DNA of 64,000 nt from positions 124,001-188,000 of the forward strand of contig JAMYHX010000012.1 in the NCBI GenBank assembly GCA_025529335.1, in the 5' to 3' direction. Below are positions 22,647-33,848 of the stretch, piece after piece (positions within the stretch are counted from its first letter, which is position 1; every line of letters starts with the position of its first letter). Source of the DNA: Rhizopus sp. PT2906 (Eukaryota; Mucoromycota; Mucoromycetes; Mucorales; Rhizopodaceae). Position numbers and translations under genes: made by a program. The notes below the pieces were generated by a model. The model was given only the letters and a program-made list of their open reading frames with translations. It had not been told where the DNA came from and searched no databases.

Positions 22647-25600
22647 ATGTTGTTAAAAAAAGTGGTCCAAAGCATTCGACAAAGAAAAACTGCTGTCGTA
22701 TCTTTCTTTCATTCATTCATTCGTAATATCAACGTGCCTCGTAAAGTGTTCATATGTACTACATCTTACATGAGTTACTAACAAGTTGTATTGGTAAAAG
22801 AGTTTCATCCTCTACAAACCCTCTTCCATTACCTAAAAAACAGAAAACCATAAAGGACACTGTTCTAAATCCTTCAGATAAATACATTTCGAGAAGATGC
22901 AAACTATCTTCTTTATTAAAAAATGACTATAAAGGATATCGTGTAAGAATAAAACCTAAAATCATAAGCACCTTACTGCTATGGATAATATTAAATAGCT
23001 ATACTTTTATGCATAGCAAATACTTCGACAAGTGTCAGAAGAGTTCCCCATTTTGAGAGCAGATGCAATGAGCTTTGGTCTTTTTATAGTGAGCAAATGG
23101 ATTGAAAATGGGGTTTCTAGCAGTGACTTTCCGTTGATTATGGCGTCCAAGTTTTGGACTCATTTGTATCGAAAAGTAGCAGACGATAAAGACAAGCGTA
23201 ATGAAAGAATTGTAAGTCAAAACTATATCAAATTCTTAATCACTAATGAAATGCATGTAGAAATTCTCCAAGAGTATCAATGATTGTTTTGAAGAATTTG
23301 ATTCCACAAGAAGATCTCCTGAAACTAAAGGTAGAAATTATAACATGTACTATTTTAACACTAAGCGGCTTTCAATAGAATATTTATATAACATACCTGC
23401 CTTGGACCGTTTGCATGTAGCAATATCGAACATCTGTACTTCTTCCATTATACAAAGTAATTTAAAATAACCTAATCAATCTATGTGATCTTATTTTGTT
23501 TTGAAGATATTTCTCTGCATCTTACACAAAACGTAAACTTGTACATATTTCGAGTCCTTTTGGGGTTCCTTCGAGGTTTTAGGGAAAGTACAAACCAATC
23601 ATTTAATCCTAGAACCATTGGTGAGTCAATATCTTACCTTTTATGCTGTGTCATCTTACAGTAATCTATTAGCAACCAAAGCTGCTAAAAGCATCGAGCT
23701 CTACAAAGAATACAAGGATGCCAATATTGAACTAGAAGGATTTGAATCACAATACAAGTATGTTATAAAAAATGCTTCTAAATGCGAAATTATTAATTAT
23801 CTTATCTAGCAAAACACTTGGCATATATAAAGATGTATTTAACAATGATACCTTTGAATCAATTTCTGATTATACATATGCCAAAAACAACTCTGCGAAG
23901 CTTGTACGCTTTTGTGCAGAGCTACTAAAAGAAGCAATATCAAAGCCGGAATTAAAGTTCAAGACTTGGCATGTTATGCCTAGACCAAGCAACAACATGC
24001 GTAAGCCATATATGAATATTATCAAAAATTACTAACGACAACAAACATTGATAGTGTTTGTGCCGCTAAGCGGTGTTCATGCAATGCATGGTGTCCTCGA
24101 GAGATGTTTCAACGCTGGCCTAAAAATTCCCCAACAAGTATATACTGAGGAGTATAGTTTTGAAGAGAAAAGGGTATTTCTATGCTGTAGTATCTAGCTG
24201 TGCGCTTTACTAACAGTAGCTGTTATACAGCATATTCCGGCATTGATGGGACCAACAAACTTTGAGGACCATTACGGAGGTGTTGTTTGGAAAAACAACT
24301 TGTGGGAAACACTGTTCAACTTGGACCACATACAGAAGAAGAGAAGCAACGCCAGCCAAGGTATGTTTATACTGTTGCTTTAATAGTAACTTATTCATCA
24401 TTCTTAATATAAATCTATTAAAGGAAGTCAACCATGTGCCAGATTGGATTACGAATGGAAAACCGATGGGCACATGATAATTGTCCTGTTCATAAAGAGA
24501 GCCATACGTAATGAAAACACCTTTTTATACACTTCAAATATTGGTCAATGATTCAAACAGAGCAAATTTCGCAAGATGATAGTGAAATGAACTTTATGAA
24601 AAGAAGAGTTAATTTGAAAAATTGGAGCAAAGGGTTGTATCCCTTGAAGAAAGAGCCCACGGGCATAACACTGAACGATAGAATAATCGGTCTGGATCCA
24701 GGTATGAGCACTATTTTGAAAATATCAAGTAATACTTACAATATACATAGGCCTTAGAGACATATTTGTTTCAACGGATTGCTCAGCTGCGAAAATTGTA
24801 GACAAAAAAGCAGTTAAAGAAAACACTACAAAGTTTAGCAATGTGGAATACAAGTAAGCATACGCTAATTTATATAATCTTCTATTTAATGTAAAAAAAA
24901 AACCTTTTACTGACGATTGAGTGGGCAAGAAAGATTGAATTGGAGAACAGAGAGGCAGCTGGTATACAGCAGGTATACAGTGAGATTCCTGTAGTGGATT
25001 CTGTAAATAGTAGTGAACTGTTGAAGTACTTGAGGGCCGTCGGTAGAAACCGAGAAAAGTAAGTAGTTGAGTGGCCTTGTTTGTCATACTTATCGTTTTG
25101 TATCTTGTAGGATTTTTGATTTTATGAAAGGTTATCGCCATCGTGAGACGAAGGCATACCTTGTCCAGAACAGACAAATCAAAGACAACCATATGTGTGA
25201 TCTCATATTGGGCCAAACTGCCGCTGGTGCTCCTTATACCCTTGCCCACAGAACAAACTCAAAAAAAAAAAGAAAAAAAAGCAAAGAATACATTCAAAAA
25301 GGCAAGTGGAATAGTTGCAAAAGAAGTAAAACGAACGGTAATCGCTTACGGCGATGCAAGCTTGACTGGAACAAAAGCAGGGTATACTCCCATCCCTGTG
25401 AAGATAGATTAGTATAGCAACTTTATCACTTTATTGAATAGGCTAATGTTCATTTTATATACAGAAAGCTCAAAGGGCATTGGCCCAGAGGGCATTAGTA
25501 ATTCCTGTTGATGAGTTCAGGACAAGTGTGACCTGTTCCAAATGCCACCGATGTCTCGAGAACAAATACGAAAGACAAAAGCTTGTTTGTAATCATAAGT

Positions 25601-26093
25601 AAGCAGATCATTGTATTTGTAACATTAAATAACATTAACTTTTTTCATGTTCAAAAGGAAAAAGAAAATTCGTCTGAAAGAGGAGAAAAACGCTACTCTA
25701 CAATGCTTGGACGATAACAAGAGGATTGTTGGTCGTACATCGGAGTGCCCACAAAGAGAATCCAGCAGTAAGTAAAATTACATATGAAGTCATATACTAG
25801 GGCTATTACTAAACTTTATCTGAAGGCTATTCTCCGGTCGTTTATCAGTTGAAGCATTGCCAATTGTGTCCAGCTACAAATGACCGTGATATCGTAAGTG
25901 CAATGTAAATGATAAGAGTATTAATTTTAATGAGTAATAATAGGTATGGCAAAGGGATATAAACGCTGCTTTGAACATACGCTCCATCATGGTGACTTAT
26001 GTAGAGTCAAATTATAGTATCTTATCAAGGCATCCCTCTCTAAAAAGAGAATCAACCTCTGGTGGTTATCAAGCTACTTCACAGCCACTTTGA
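22647..26093 (+). CDS. Fanzor-like RNA-guided nuclease (eukaryotic TnpB homologue), frame break near 25,270
   Basis: I assemble about 18 exons (17 introns of 40-80 bp, several with TACTAAC sites) into about 820 residues from the ATG at 22,647 to TGA at 26,091. The N-terminal half is helical and family-specific. Then come: the strand YEWKTDGHMIIVLF (about 24,450-24,495), equivalent to the TDG strand of Fanzors; RuvC-I IIGLDPGLRDIFVSTD (24,685 on, split by an intron); a helical insert to about 25,240; IAYGDASLTG with GYTPIP (25,341-25,400), the RuvC-II strand without the canonical Glu; VDEFRTS (25,508-25,528), where Fanzors carry the relocated Glu; a zinc ribbon with CSKC and CQLC; and RuvC-III WQRDINAALNI (about 25,955). 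Fanzors cut DNA guided by an RNA made from the element's 3' end. Oddity: the frame must shift by +1 inside the A-rich tract 25,261-25,280 to reach IAYGDAS; the unshifted frame stays open but loses that motif. So the gene is possibly inactivated, or the tract is mis-assembled. Family call is strong; activity unknown. Confidence 0.85.
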
Positions 26094-26114
26094 TTGGCCC
26101 ACTTAAGTGTGTCC

Positions 26115-26127
26115 TCAGTGTCTGTGA
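26115..26127 (+). repeat. Right copy of 13-bp direct repeat
   Basis: TCAGTGTCTGTGA, 22 bp beyond the Fanzor stop codon and 67 bp before the NEDD8 start. It is preceded by the palindrome CACTTAAGTG. See the left copy at 21,195. Confidence 0.5.
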
Positions 26128-26193
26128 CTATGCTCTCTTTCACATTAATAATGTTGGCAGGTTCTTTGTCACCTTATTTATTGAGAAATAAAG

Positions 26194-26586
26194 ATGCTCG
26201 TTAAAGTCAAGGTGAGAGAGAGTTTGAGAAAAGAAGGGACGAGTAATTAACTTTAACCTAGACTCTGACTGGAAAAGAAGTACGCGTGCATTTAAAAAGA
26301 AATGTATATACATTCTAATGGACTGTTGTAGATTGAAATTGATATTGAACCAAGTGATAAAATCTCTCGCATAAAGGAACGTGTTGAAGAAAAGGAAGGC
26401 ATCCCCCCACAACAACAGAGATTGATTTACAGTGGAAAGCAAATGTAATAAGAATTCTTTGTTTATTTCCATTTTGTTTTTTAATCATTGAAAAATAATA
26501 GGTCTGATGAGATGACAGCGAATCAATATGGTATTGAAGGAGGCTCAGTTCTTCACTTGGTATTAGCACTTCGTGGTGGACAATAA
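26194..26586 (+). CDS. RUB1: NEDD8/Rub1 ubiquitin-like modifier
   Basis: Four exons encode 77 residues: MLVKVKTLTGKEIEIDIEP, then RIKERVEEKEGIPPQQQRLI, YSGKQMSDEMTANQYGIEGG and SVLHLVLALRGG plus one extra Gln. MLVKVKTLTGKEIE, KERVEEKEGIPPQQQRLIYSGKQM and the Ala at the ubiquitin Arg72 position (LALRGG) are diagnostic of NEDD8 rather than ubiquitin. It is conjugated to cullins and activates SCF-type ubiquitin ligases. The single residue after GG must be removed by a hydrolase (Yuh1/UCHL3 or Den1 type). The gene begins only 100 bp after the Fanzor stop, so its promoter may overlap or be displaced by the mobile element. Confidence 0.95.
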
Positions 26587-26634
26587 ACGAGCTCCTTTTA
26601 TTTTTAAAGTGAATAAAAAATATCTATCTAATAG

Positions 26635-28525
26635 TTATGGCTGATAACTTTGGTAATCTACAAATGTATAGTTCGTGATGAGTTCTGGTGCTTCTTCAAA
26701 TACGACCATCATCCCTAGAAGCATATGAAAGGTATTATGACAGTGGACAGCCCATATACCGGGATTGTCCTACAGAAAAAAAAAAGATAAGTTTATAAGC
26801 AAAGTGGATGTAGGGCAGTTTACTTACTGCAATAATACGGATTTTCGACCAACCACAACCGACTGCTTCTGTAGTAACTGTTTCGCGTTCACGGTATAGA
26901 CTTCTATCTATATTAGGGTATACTAACGTAACATCCTTCATTATCGGATGCGGTACATTTCGAATTTGTCCATCTCTTTCTTCATCGTATTCGCCCTTAC
27001 CATTGGCGATCTCCCAGTGAGAGTGACCATGCGTATGCCAAGGATGGCTGCGGCAAGGTTGACCAGGATAATGTGTGGACTGGATGACGATATCGATAAT
27101 CTCATAGTGCCCTATGGGATAAGTGCCTAAACGAGGATCATATCCATTAGGCTGTCTGTTGAACGCATCGGGTGCTTTGCGTCTATTGGTAAATAAGTCG
27201 TAAAGTATCGGGCGCTGGTTGTTTGCCTGTTCCTGAAATGCCACGCCGTTAACGTAAAACCGAGATTGTCCCCTGTGCTGACGCATTTCGACTGTTCGAA
27301 GCTTGATCGTCCTACTTGCAGGCCTGTAGACAACAGGATCAACACCATAGAGAGGGTACAAGTGAGGCCAAACCCAATTGACTATTTCTTCATAGTCAAA
27401 ATTCACACGACGCAGTGGAAGTGCGAGAACGGTCGGCTTCTTTAATCCCAGAGATTGATCTTGGTCAGGGCGTATGGTTCGATAATGCAGAACAGCGTAA
27501 CCATTTGTGAGTTTAGGCACACCATCAGACCAGTTACGTATTACTTCTATGCTATAATCGTCTGGTTCCTGATCTGTGTTGAGTAAAACCGAGAATCGTT
27601 GGCCTGGAGTCACCTCTAAATGACTGACAGTATAAGGCTCGATAAGCTCGCCGTCGACTTCGATAATGGTCAAGTTATGATTAGCAATACCAAAGAGCAA
27701 CGTACGGAAGGCTGTAGCACCAATCACTCGTAATCGATAAACCTTATTTGGCTGCACAGTCAGAATTTCATATCCTCCGCATTGGGATACAGATACGCGG
27801 CTTGAATTAAACAGCGTGCGACCATTAATTAAAATACTATCCGCTTCAGGAATATTAGTGAATTTAGGACCCATCAGCCAATCTTCTACACCAAGTCGAG
27901 TCTGGTGCCACCATTCACTAAGAAGTATGGTTCGTTCAAAGTCATACTCATAAGGACCCGCAATCAACTTGCGAGATATCCCGTCCATCAAGAGTTCCTC
28001 TTCTGGTGTCAAGTTTTCTGGGTGAGCATCTTTTGATTCATAAATGATAATAGGTCCAAACACAGTTTCTTCTTGTAAGCCGAGGTGAGCATGATAAAAA
28101 TATGTGCCTGCTTGGTTGACAACTCGAAATTCATGAACATAGTCTTCACCGGGTCGAATGGGTAGTTGTGTCAGAAAGGGGACGCCGTCCGCATGATTTG
28201 ATCCATACTGCTTTATACCGTGAAAATGGATCGCCAATGCTTGTGACTTACGGCTGCCAGTCTCTATTTGGTTACGAATTAAAACTCGAATTCTATCGCC
28301 TTGATTAGCCACAATAGGTGGACCGGGCATTTGTTTGTTGATCATCAAGACGGGAGGTGAATGGTCAGAGCAATCGGGATTTTTCTGCTCTTGAGTGATA
28401 TTAAATTCATAATAACGAAGCACGCCTTCGTTCGTATTGAAGGGATCACTGGAATATATGTCAATTGCCATGGTTACCTTTAGTAACCAAAGTAGCAGTT
28501 GTGCCACTATAAATTTCCGAGCCAT
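26635..28525 (-). CDS. Secreted multicopper oxidase (laccase/ascorbate-oxidase/ferroxidase superfamily)
   Basis: Two exons joined at about 26,770-26,827. The ATG at 28,525 was chosen because it gives a clean signal peptide (MARKFIVAQLLLWLLKVTMA); an upstream ATG at 28,585 would add 20 residues. All four copper-binding motifs are present: AIHFHGIKQ (HxHG), YFYHAHLGLQ (HxH), HPWHTHGHSH (HxxHxH) and, in the last exon, VHCHNTFHMLLGM (HCHxxxHxxxxM), with Met as axial T1 ligand. Three cupredoxin domains, about 610 residues, and no membrane anchor. It oxidises phenolics, ascorbate or Fe(II) with reduction of O2 to water, outside the cell or in the secretory path. The substrate cannot be told; no iron permease is adjacent. 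It diverges from a bZIP factor, with 318 bp between starts. Confidence 0.9.
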
Positions 28526-28843
28526 TTTTCTACACGCAAAAGTAGGAAAAATACAGGTGAAAAAAATACAAGGACCTGGTTTCATGGGTTTTTATGAAAT
28601 ATTCTAAAGCTACCCAACGAGCTGTCATAATGTTAAAGAGAAGAAATGTTTAAAGGGATATTCTCGTAGATAGAAAAAAATGGAAAAACCATTTTAACGC
28701 CCCTCTCTTGGTGGGAACGACTTTATCATTGGATTTGGCAGGTCGAACTCCGGTTTTCCTTTTAGGAAAATAATTTTACCCCACTTTTTTAACCCCAAAC
28801 TGAGATTTCAAACCTTTTCTCTTTCTCTTACTTTTTTAATAAT
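28526..28843. promoter_or_regulatory. Shared divergent promoter of the oxidase and bZIP genes
   Basis: 318 bp between two divergent start codons, so both promoters must lie here. There is a T-rich plus strand (CTTTTCTCTTTCTCTTAC) just before the bZIP start and a moderately GC-rich patch around 28,700-28,760. I see no certain factor-binding site. Confidence 0.4.
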
Positions 28844-30532
28844 ATGGATAACAACAACACAGAACAACCTGTTAAAATCAGAAAGAAACCAGGCCGTAAA
28901 CCTAATCCTGCTTCTCCTGCTCTTCGTAAAGCACAGAACCGAGCTGCCCAAAGAGCATTTAGAGAGCGGAAAGAACGACATATGCGTGAGCTAGAAGTGT
29001 CTATTAAACAAATTCGAGAACAACGAGATAAACTACTATCAGAAAATGAACAGCTAAAGGCAGATTCAGAAATACTAAAGTCAGAAAATTGGTATCTCAA
29101 AGGCATTGTACTTTCACTTCAACTTGTCTGCTTTCAGCATAACCTCGTCATCCCTCAGCATAGCCCATATATTAACGAGCAAGCCTTGTCAGTACTGGCT
29201 CAATCAATACCTGAGTCAATTGCAACATATGTTAATATCAATGCGAATAATAAAGCACCTACACCATCGAAATTCTTTGGCTATAGACATACAATGCGGC
29301 AGAGAGACAGACACCTCTCATATGGCTCTACAGTGATTTCCAAAGAAGGCACCCATTCCGCGCCCGAACATCCCTTGCATCCATCGTCTGTGCCATGCAA
29401 TTCAGAACCAGAGCCAATCACTCATGAGAATACAAAATCATCTACTCCTAATATGTACGAAGATCTTGTGCATCCACTGCAGTCAATGTCTAGTAATAAT
29501 ACTATCAATATACCGCCACTATCACCGCCTACAGACTACCAACAACCTCATGAAGACAAGAAAAGTGCGCCTCCTAAACCAGTCATGCTAAGAAATGAAC
29601 CGGTTACTTCTAATTTAGCTGCGATTCAAGCCCTTCGTCTGAGACTTCGACTTCAATCTGCATGCATAAGCATGGACAGTGTACCTGTTGCTGTTCAACC
29701 TACTCTTCTTCAGGTATTGTTATCGTAGAAGCAAAGCAAGAAGAGATGAATAACATATTTTAAATAGCTCACGATCCCTCATGACCCCCGTATTGACCTC
29801 ATCCCAACCCCACACATGCGTGATAGAATGATTCTATTTAGAGATCAATTCGATCTAGATGACTGTTTCCGCTGTCTTTTAAGTGGTTCTGTATTCCATG
29901 GAGGAGACCCAGCCGTTGCCGCCAATTGGCAATTACCCGCCGAGTTCTTTGAAAAGTACTGGTTCTTGACAATTGACTATGACCTTCGACGTACTACCAA
30001 CCGTTGGAGAAGACTCCAGGGTCTAAATGATATCGATTTTGAACAACAGCAAAGACAGTTACATCAACAGCTGGAAGAAAAGAAAAATATTGAACAACAG
30101 CCTTTATTAGAACAAGTGCCGAATTTAAACTATGCTGATATTTCTGCTCTTTTGGGTATTGAATTTCAAAAGATTGCAGCCAAGGAGCAACAACAGCAGT
30201 TACTGCGGCGTCAACAACAACAACAACAACAAGCGTCATATGCCTCTTCATTATCTTCAGACTGTTCTACTTCATCACAAAATCATCATTCACCGCATTC
30301 GAGTCATGAACAAGATGATAGAATGTCTGTATTTGAGCCAATACGACTGACAGATGGAGGCTCTTTATCTTATTTCCGACAAAAGAAGAAACATCAAGAG
30401 AAGCACAAGACGTTCATACAGTCAATAGAACATGAAATGAATCAAACATGGGAACCAATGTTGACAGACTCATTAACAGATAATTATGACACAATGATGG
30501 ACACCATTTTGGACACAGAACACTTGAGCTAA
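28844..30532 (+). CDS. bZIP transcription factor (Pap1/Yap-like basic region, DUF3425 C-terminus)
   Basis: Two exons, intron about 29,713-29,767. After an N-terminal KIRKKPGRKP comes the basic region LRKAQNRAAQRAFRERKERH, whose NxxAQxxFR pattern is that of Pap1/Yap1 proteins. A leucine zipper follows: LEVSIKQIREQRDKLLSENE, LKADSEILKSENWYL. The middle is disordered, rich in Ser/Pro/Asn. Exon 2 carries IPHDPRIDLIPTPHMRDRMI, FRDQFDLDDCFRCLLSGSVF and FFEKYWFLTIDYDLRR, the DUF3425 signature found C-terminal in fungal bZIPs, then poly-Gln runs. No cysteine-rich redox domain as in Yap1 is visible, so redox sensing is not implied. It binds DNA as a dimer in the nucleus; its targets are unknown. Confidence 0.9.
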
Positions 30533-31405
30533 TCATCCTTTATTATTTATTCAATTTCCTCTTGTTTTACAACCTGCAATAAACTTTTGTGTAACCAATA
30601 ATGTCTACAATGGCATAAAAGGGATATTTATTTTCCGTATTACGTTTATAATTGTGAATGACACATTCAGTGTATTTTCAATTCTATTGGTCAACACAAT
30701 AGATGTACTTTGCTGAACAAAGAATTGAACACATATCCTTTTCTTATTAGAAAGCAATGATTTCTTTGATAGTTTATACTTATCTTGTGTGTAATTACAA
30801 GCCACTTCATTACGAATTTCTGACTTTAGTCTTTTGCTTAAACATACAGCCATAAAGTTTCTGAAGAGCTTAAGCAAAGCATACACACACTATTATTCCT
30901 ATTGATACAGTCATGTATTGGAGGAAATTATCAAAACAAAGAAAACTAGCACAGAATGTGGCCAAGTATGCTTTCTATTTTTTTTCTTTTATTTTTTTAC
31001 TGTCTGCGAATGTAAATTAAATTTACCATTATGGGAATGGAATGTATGGAAGCATATTCAGTAGAACTTTATGATTGATCATTTTTGCTTAATATGGACA
31101 GTTCTTTATGGAAGATCTAGCCTTGTGTTTCAATTTACAGAGGCTTCATTTACTAGAATGTTATGAAAAAAAAATAGCAGCAGAAACAAGGATGATTATG
31201 CTTTACTACAAATACTTTTTGAGCTTGATCAAACACACACAAAAGCTTCTAGACATATTACGATTTCTATTTTTGTCAACCTGTGGCTTCAAAATTGGAC
31301 ACAGCGTCGACATTGATTAAGGTGATGTATTACAAATAAATATATATATATAAAACAGAGGGGAAATTAATGTACTTTTTAAGCTTGTCGATGGTTGTAC
31401 AGATG
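30533..31405. other. Intergenic region, possible decayed coding DNA
   Basis: About 870 bp. Short open stretches occur on both strands (minus 30,605-30,886; plus 31,108-31,320, with FNLQRLHLLECYEKKIAAE), and short coherent peptides in changing frames around 31,000-31,300 suggest a decayed mobile element. I recognise no family. A TA-rich run lies at 31,340-31,352. Confidence 0.35.
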
Positions 31406-33485
31406 TTAAATATCTTCTTTAAGACGATATCTATTATCCAGCTTCTTTTCATTGATTGCTTTTTGATACAGTCGCAAATAATCATACAATGGTCCTTGCT
31501 CGTCTCCTCGATCCCATGCGAGAGATAAAGCACTTTGCATCATCCTGATCACATATGCTTCATAATCCTCTGGAGACCGCATCAACTGGTGATAGTCCTC
31601 TGACGCTGTCTGTATTGCTCGTTCAAGCGATCCGTGCTCTTGAGTATTGAATAGATAAGCATTGAAATCTACACTTGATCTTCTATCAACCAAGAATTCA
31701 CTTAATCCGCCCGCTCCAGTCGAAATAACAGCTGAGCCATGCGCCATGCCTTCAACAGCCACAAGTCCAAAGCTTTCAGTCTCGCTTGGTACATACACAA
31801 AGTCAGCTGCAGCCCTATAGTAAGAAAGCCATTGCTCTTGTTGGCGTACGGTCGTCATCAAGACGACCTGGTCTGGATTCTCTTTGGCTAGCTGTTCAAC
31901 CCACTCAAGCGGATAATTATTGGGCTGTCCTATAATTGCAAACTTGATATCGTATTGTCTAAAGTAACCGATTGCCTCTGCAAAAGTTTCGAGACCCTTG
32001 TTGTATTGGAACCGTCCGACATAGAGCACAAGCGGTTTATGAAGATCTTGAGGTAAAAGTTGACCTTGTGCAACCAGGAACTGTTTCGCGAGTCTCTTGG
32101 TCTCTGACTTGAGGGGCGTAGAGAAATTGAGGCCGTTCTTGACCAGTTTCGGTTCCGTGAATGGATTGGTGCTTGGGCTTAGAGCCACGCCATGACTAAT
32201 GCCGTAAAAATTCTTTTTCTCAGCCTTTTTTAAGAGTGAGTTCATGATGACTTCCTTGAGGTAAAAATCTAGACTGCCTTCTGTCATGGATTTGGCCATT
32301 TTCCTGCTGACAAATGTGACTACATCTGCAGTGTCGATCGCTAGCGGAGACATAAATACTTTATTACTGCCAAACATGTATGGAGAGAGCCTTTCTTGGA
32401 TATTTTCTCGGCTGTTTGTCCAAAACTTGTCAACATTTTCTAGTCTGTTTGTATATTGAAGCTCATCCAAGTAATCATGCATTGTATAGACAACTGTCGG
32501 AGGCGTATTTGTGAATTTCTGACTGGCAAAGTCCTTCATGTATTTGGCAACATATCCATTCGTCGCTCCGTGTAAATGGACCACATCGACACGAGGCGGT
32601 GTTGCAGCAAGAGGCGCAAACAGGCTTTGTTCATGTCTTCCCGTGGCTCTCCAGATGATAAAAGAGGCTACTGCTTTGCAAAAGTACTGATCCTTCCATT
32701 CCTGAGGCAATTGGCTTGGCGTAGAGTATAATTGGGTAATAGAGTTGGCGTGAAACGATTTGTGTAGCGGATAAATTTTACCAGGCCCAATGAGATAAAC
32801 CCTCATCGTCCTGTTTGCATGTAGCGTCTTGGACATTAAGGCGGCTTTTTCCTCTTTTGGCAGTGAGCCAAACCGTGGAATTGGATTGAAGTCGTAGACC
32901 ATTTGGTACACCTTAAATTCGACAGGTATCACCTTTCCTTGATCATCTTTAAATGTCGTAACCATTTCGACAGCTGTCCTGATCGGATACTGTTCCTGTT
33001 TCTTTAAAAATGAATAATAAGGCATGACCACAACTGGCTTGATTCGGCCAGATTGGAGCTGTGCCTGAGCAAGTGCCGTCAATGCTGTTCCCATACCACC
33101 CATGGTTGCTATTCCAAACTCTTTGGTTACATGATATACATTGGTTTGAGAAGGTAGTTGAATTGGTGATGTGTCTAATTCATGATATGGTATTTGGGGA
33201 TAAATACGGATATCTAACAAAACAAGTCAATATATACAATAAAAAAGGAGAATGATTCGTACCAAATCGTACTGGTTCGTTGGTTGATTGTAGTAATATT
33301 GAACTTGCGATAAACAAGATAAACTCTGTTACTGCTACAATACAAAACACAACTTGAACATAATTCCACCATCTCCATCGTCGTAACAGTGATTTCAAAT
33401 ATGTTTTTGTCTGTCTTTTTTGTTGTTGGCTGCTAGTTCTGCCATTGTTGTCTATGGTGACTGCAGAATACTCTTTTTGTATCAT
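31406..33485 (-). CDS. Membrane-anchored GT5/GT4-type glycosyltransferase
   Basis: Two exons, about 675 residues. The first (33,485 to about 33,264) gives a cytosolic Lys/Arg-rich start and one membrane segment (VVFCIVAVTEFILFIASSIL). The second has a starch/glycogen-synthase-like N-terminal fold, NVYHVTKEFGIATMGGMGTA, with VVVMPYYSFLK and DVVHLHGATNGYVAKY. A GT-B C-terminal half follows: PLVLYVGRFQYNKGLETFAE, FAIIGQPNN, and the nucleotide-sugar site PSETESFGLVAVEGMAHGSA with STGAGGLSEFL. This is a retaining GT-B enzyme using a nucleotide sugar. The N-terminal domain order is of the Glyco_transf_5 type normally seen in glycogen/starch synthases, here tethered to a membrane, so a role in wall or glycolipid synthesis in the Golgi or plasma membrane is possible but not shown. 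It is not the classical fungal Gsy (GT3). Confidence 0.8.
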
Positions 33486-33848
33486 AAAAAAGAAAGAAAG
33501 AAAAAAGAAATAAAAGGAGGATATATGACCTTAAAATTTAAAAAATACCCTAATTATAGGCTTTTTGCTTAAAATGGTGATTTTTCATACTCCCCTTCAG
33601 AGTCGAGACTATTGTACCCCTCTTTAAACACTCGCATAAAAGAGAAACAAATAAAGAATAAAGAAAAGTGAATAAATCTATATCACAGATATGAAACAAA
33701 ACTTTCAAAAAAAAAAAGAGAGAGAAAGAGAACAAGAATACATAAAAGATCAAAGTAAAACAATAGAAGCGGAATGTTAATTCATGATCAAGACCAAAAG
33801 TACCATTTGTGACTCTCGCTTTTTCGTTTCCCTTTTTTATATTCATCA

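Larger units (their letters stand above)
21195..26127. mobile_element. Candidate composite mobile element (MULE relic plus Fanzor)
   Basis: A 4.9-kb block sits between the SDHA and NEDD8 genes. A 13-bp direct repeat TCAGTGTCTGTGA occurs just outside the two genes it contains (21,195-21,207 and 26,115-26,127). Inside are a decayed MULE transposase on the minus strand and a Fanzor-like gene on the plus strand, diverging from about 22,500-22,650. An inverted 8-mer AGTGGCTG/CAGCCACT (21,248-21,255 and 26,082-26,089) lies near both ends, but no long terminal inverted repeat is visible. Fanzor genes are known as cargo of several DNA-transposon types. That this is one element is an inference; two independent insertions are equally possible. 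Confidence 0.4.

Noticed and set aside
24725..25249. Minus-strand frame of 174 residues opposite the Fanzor
   Set aside because: It overlaps plus-strand exons with RuvC motifs and crosses their introns; a shadow frame.
21248..26089. AGTGGCTG/CAGCCACT as terminal inverted repeats of the element
   Set aside because: Only 8 bp match and flanks diverge; kept as a weak hint, not annotated as a TIR.
26194..26586. Ubiquitin instead of NEDD8
   Set aside because: The sequence has the NEDD8-specific KERVEEKEGIPPQQQRLI and Ala before the terminal LRGG.
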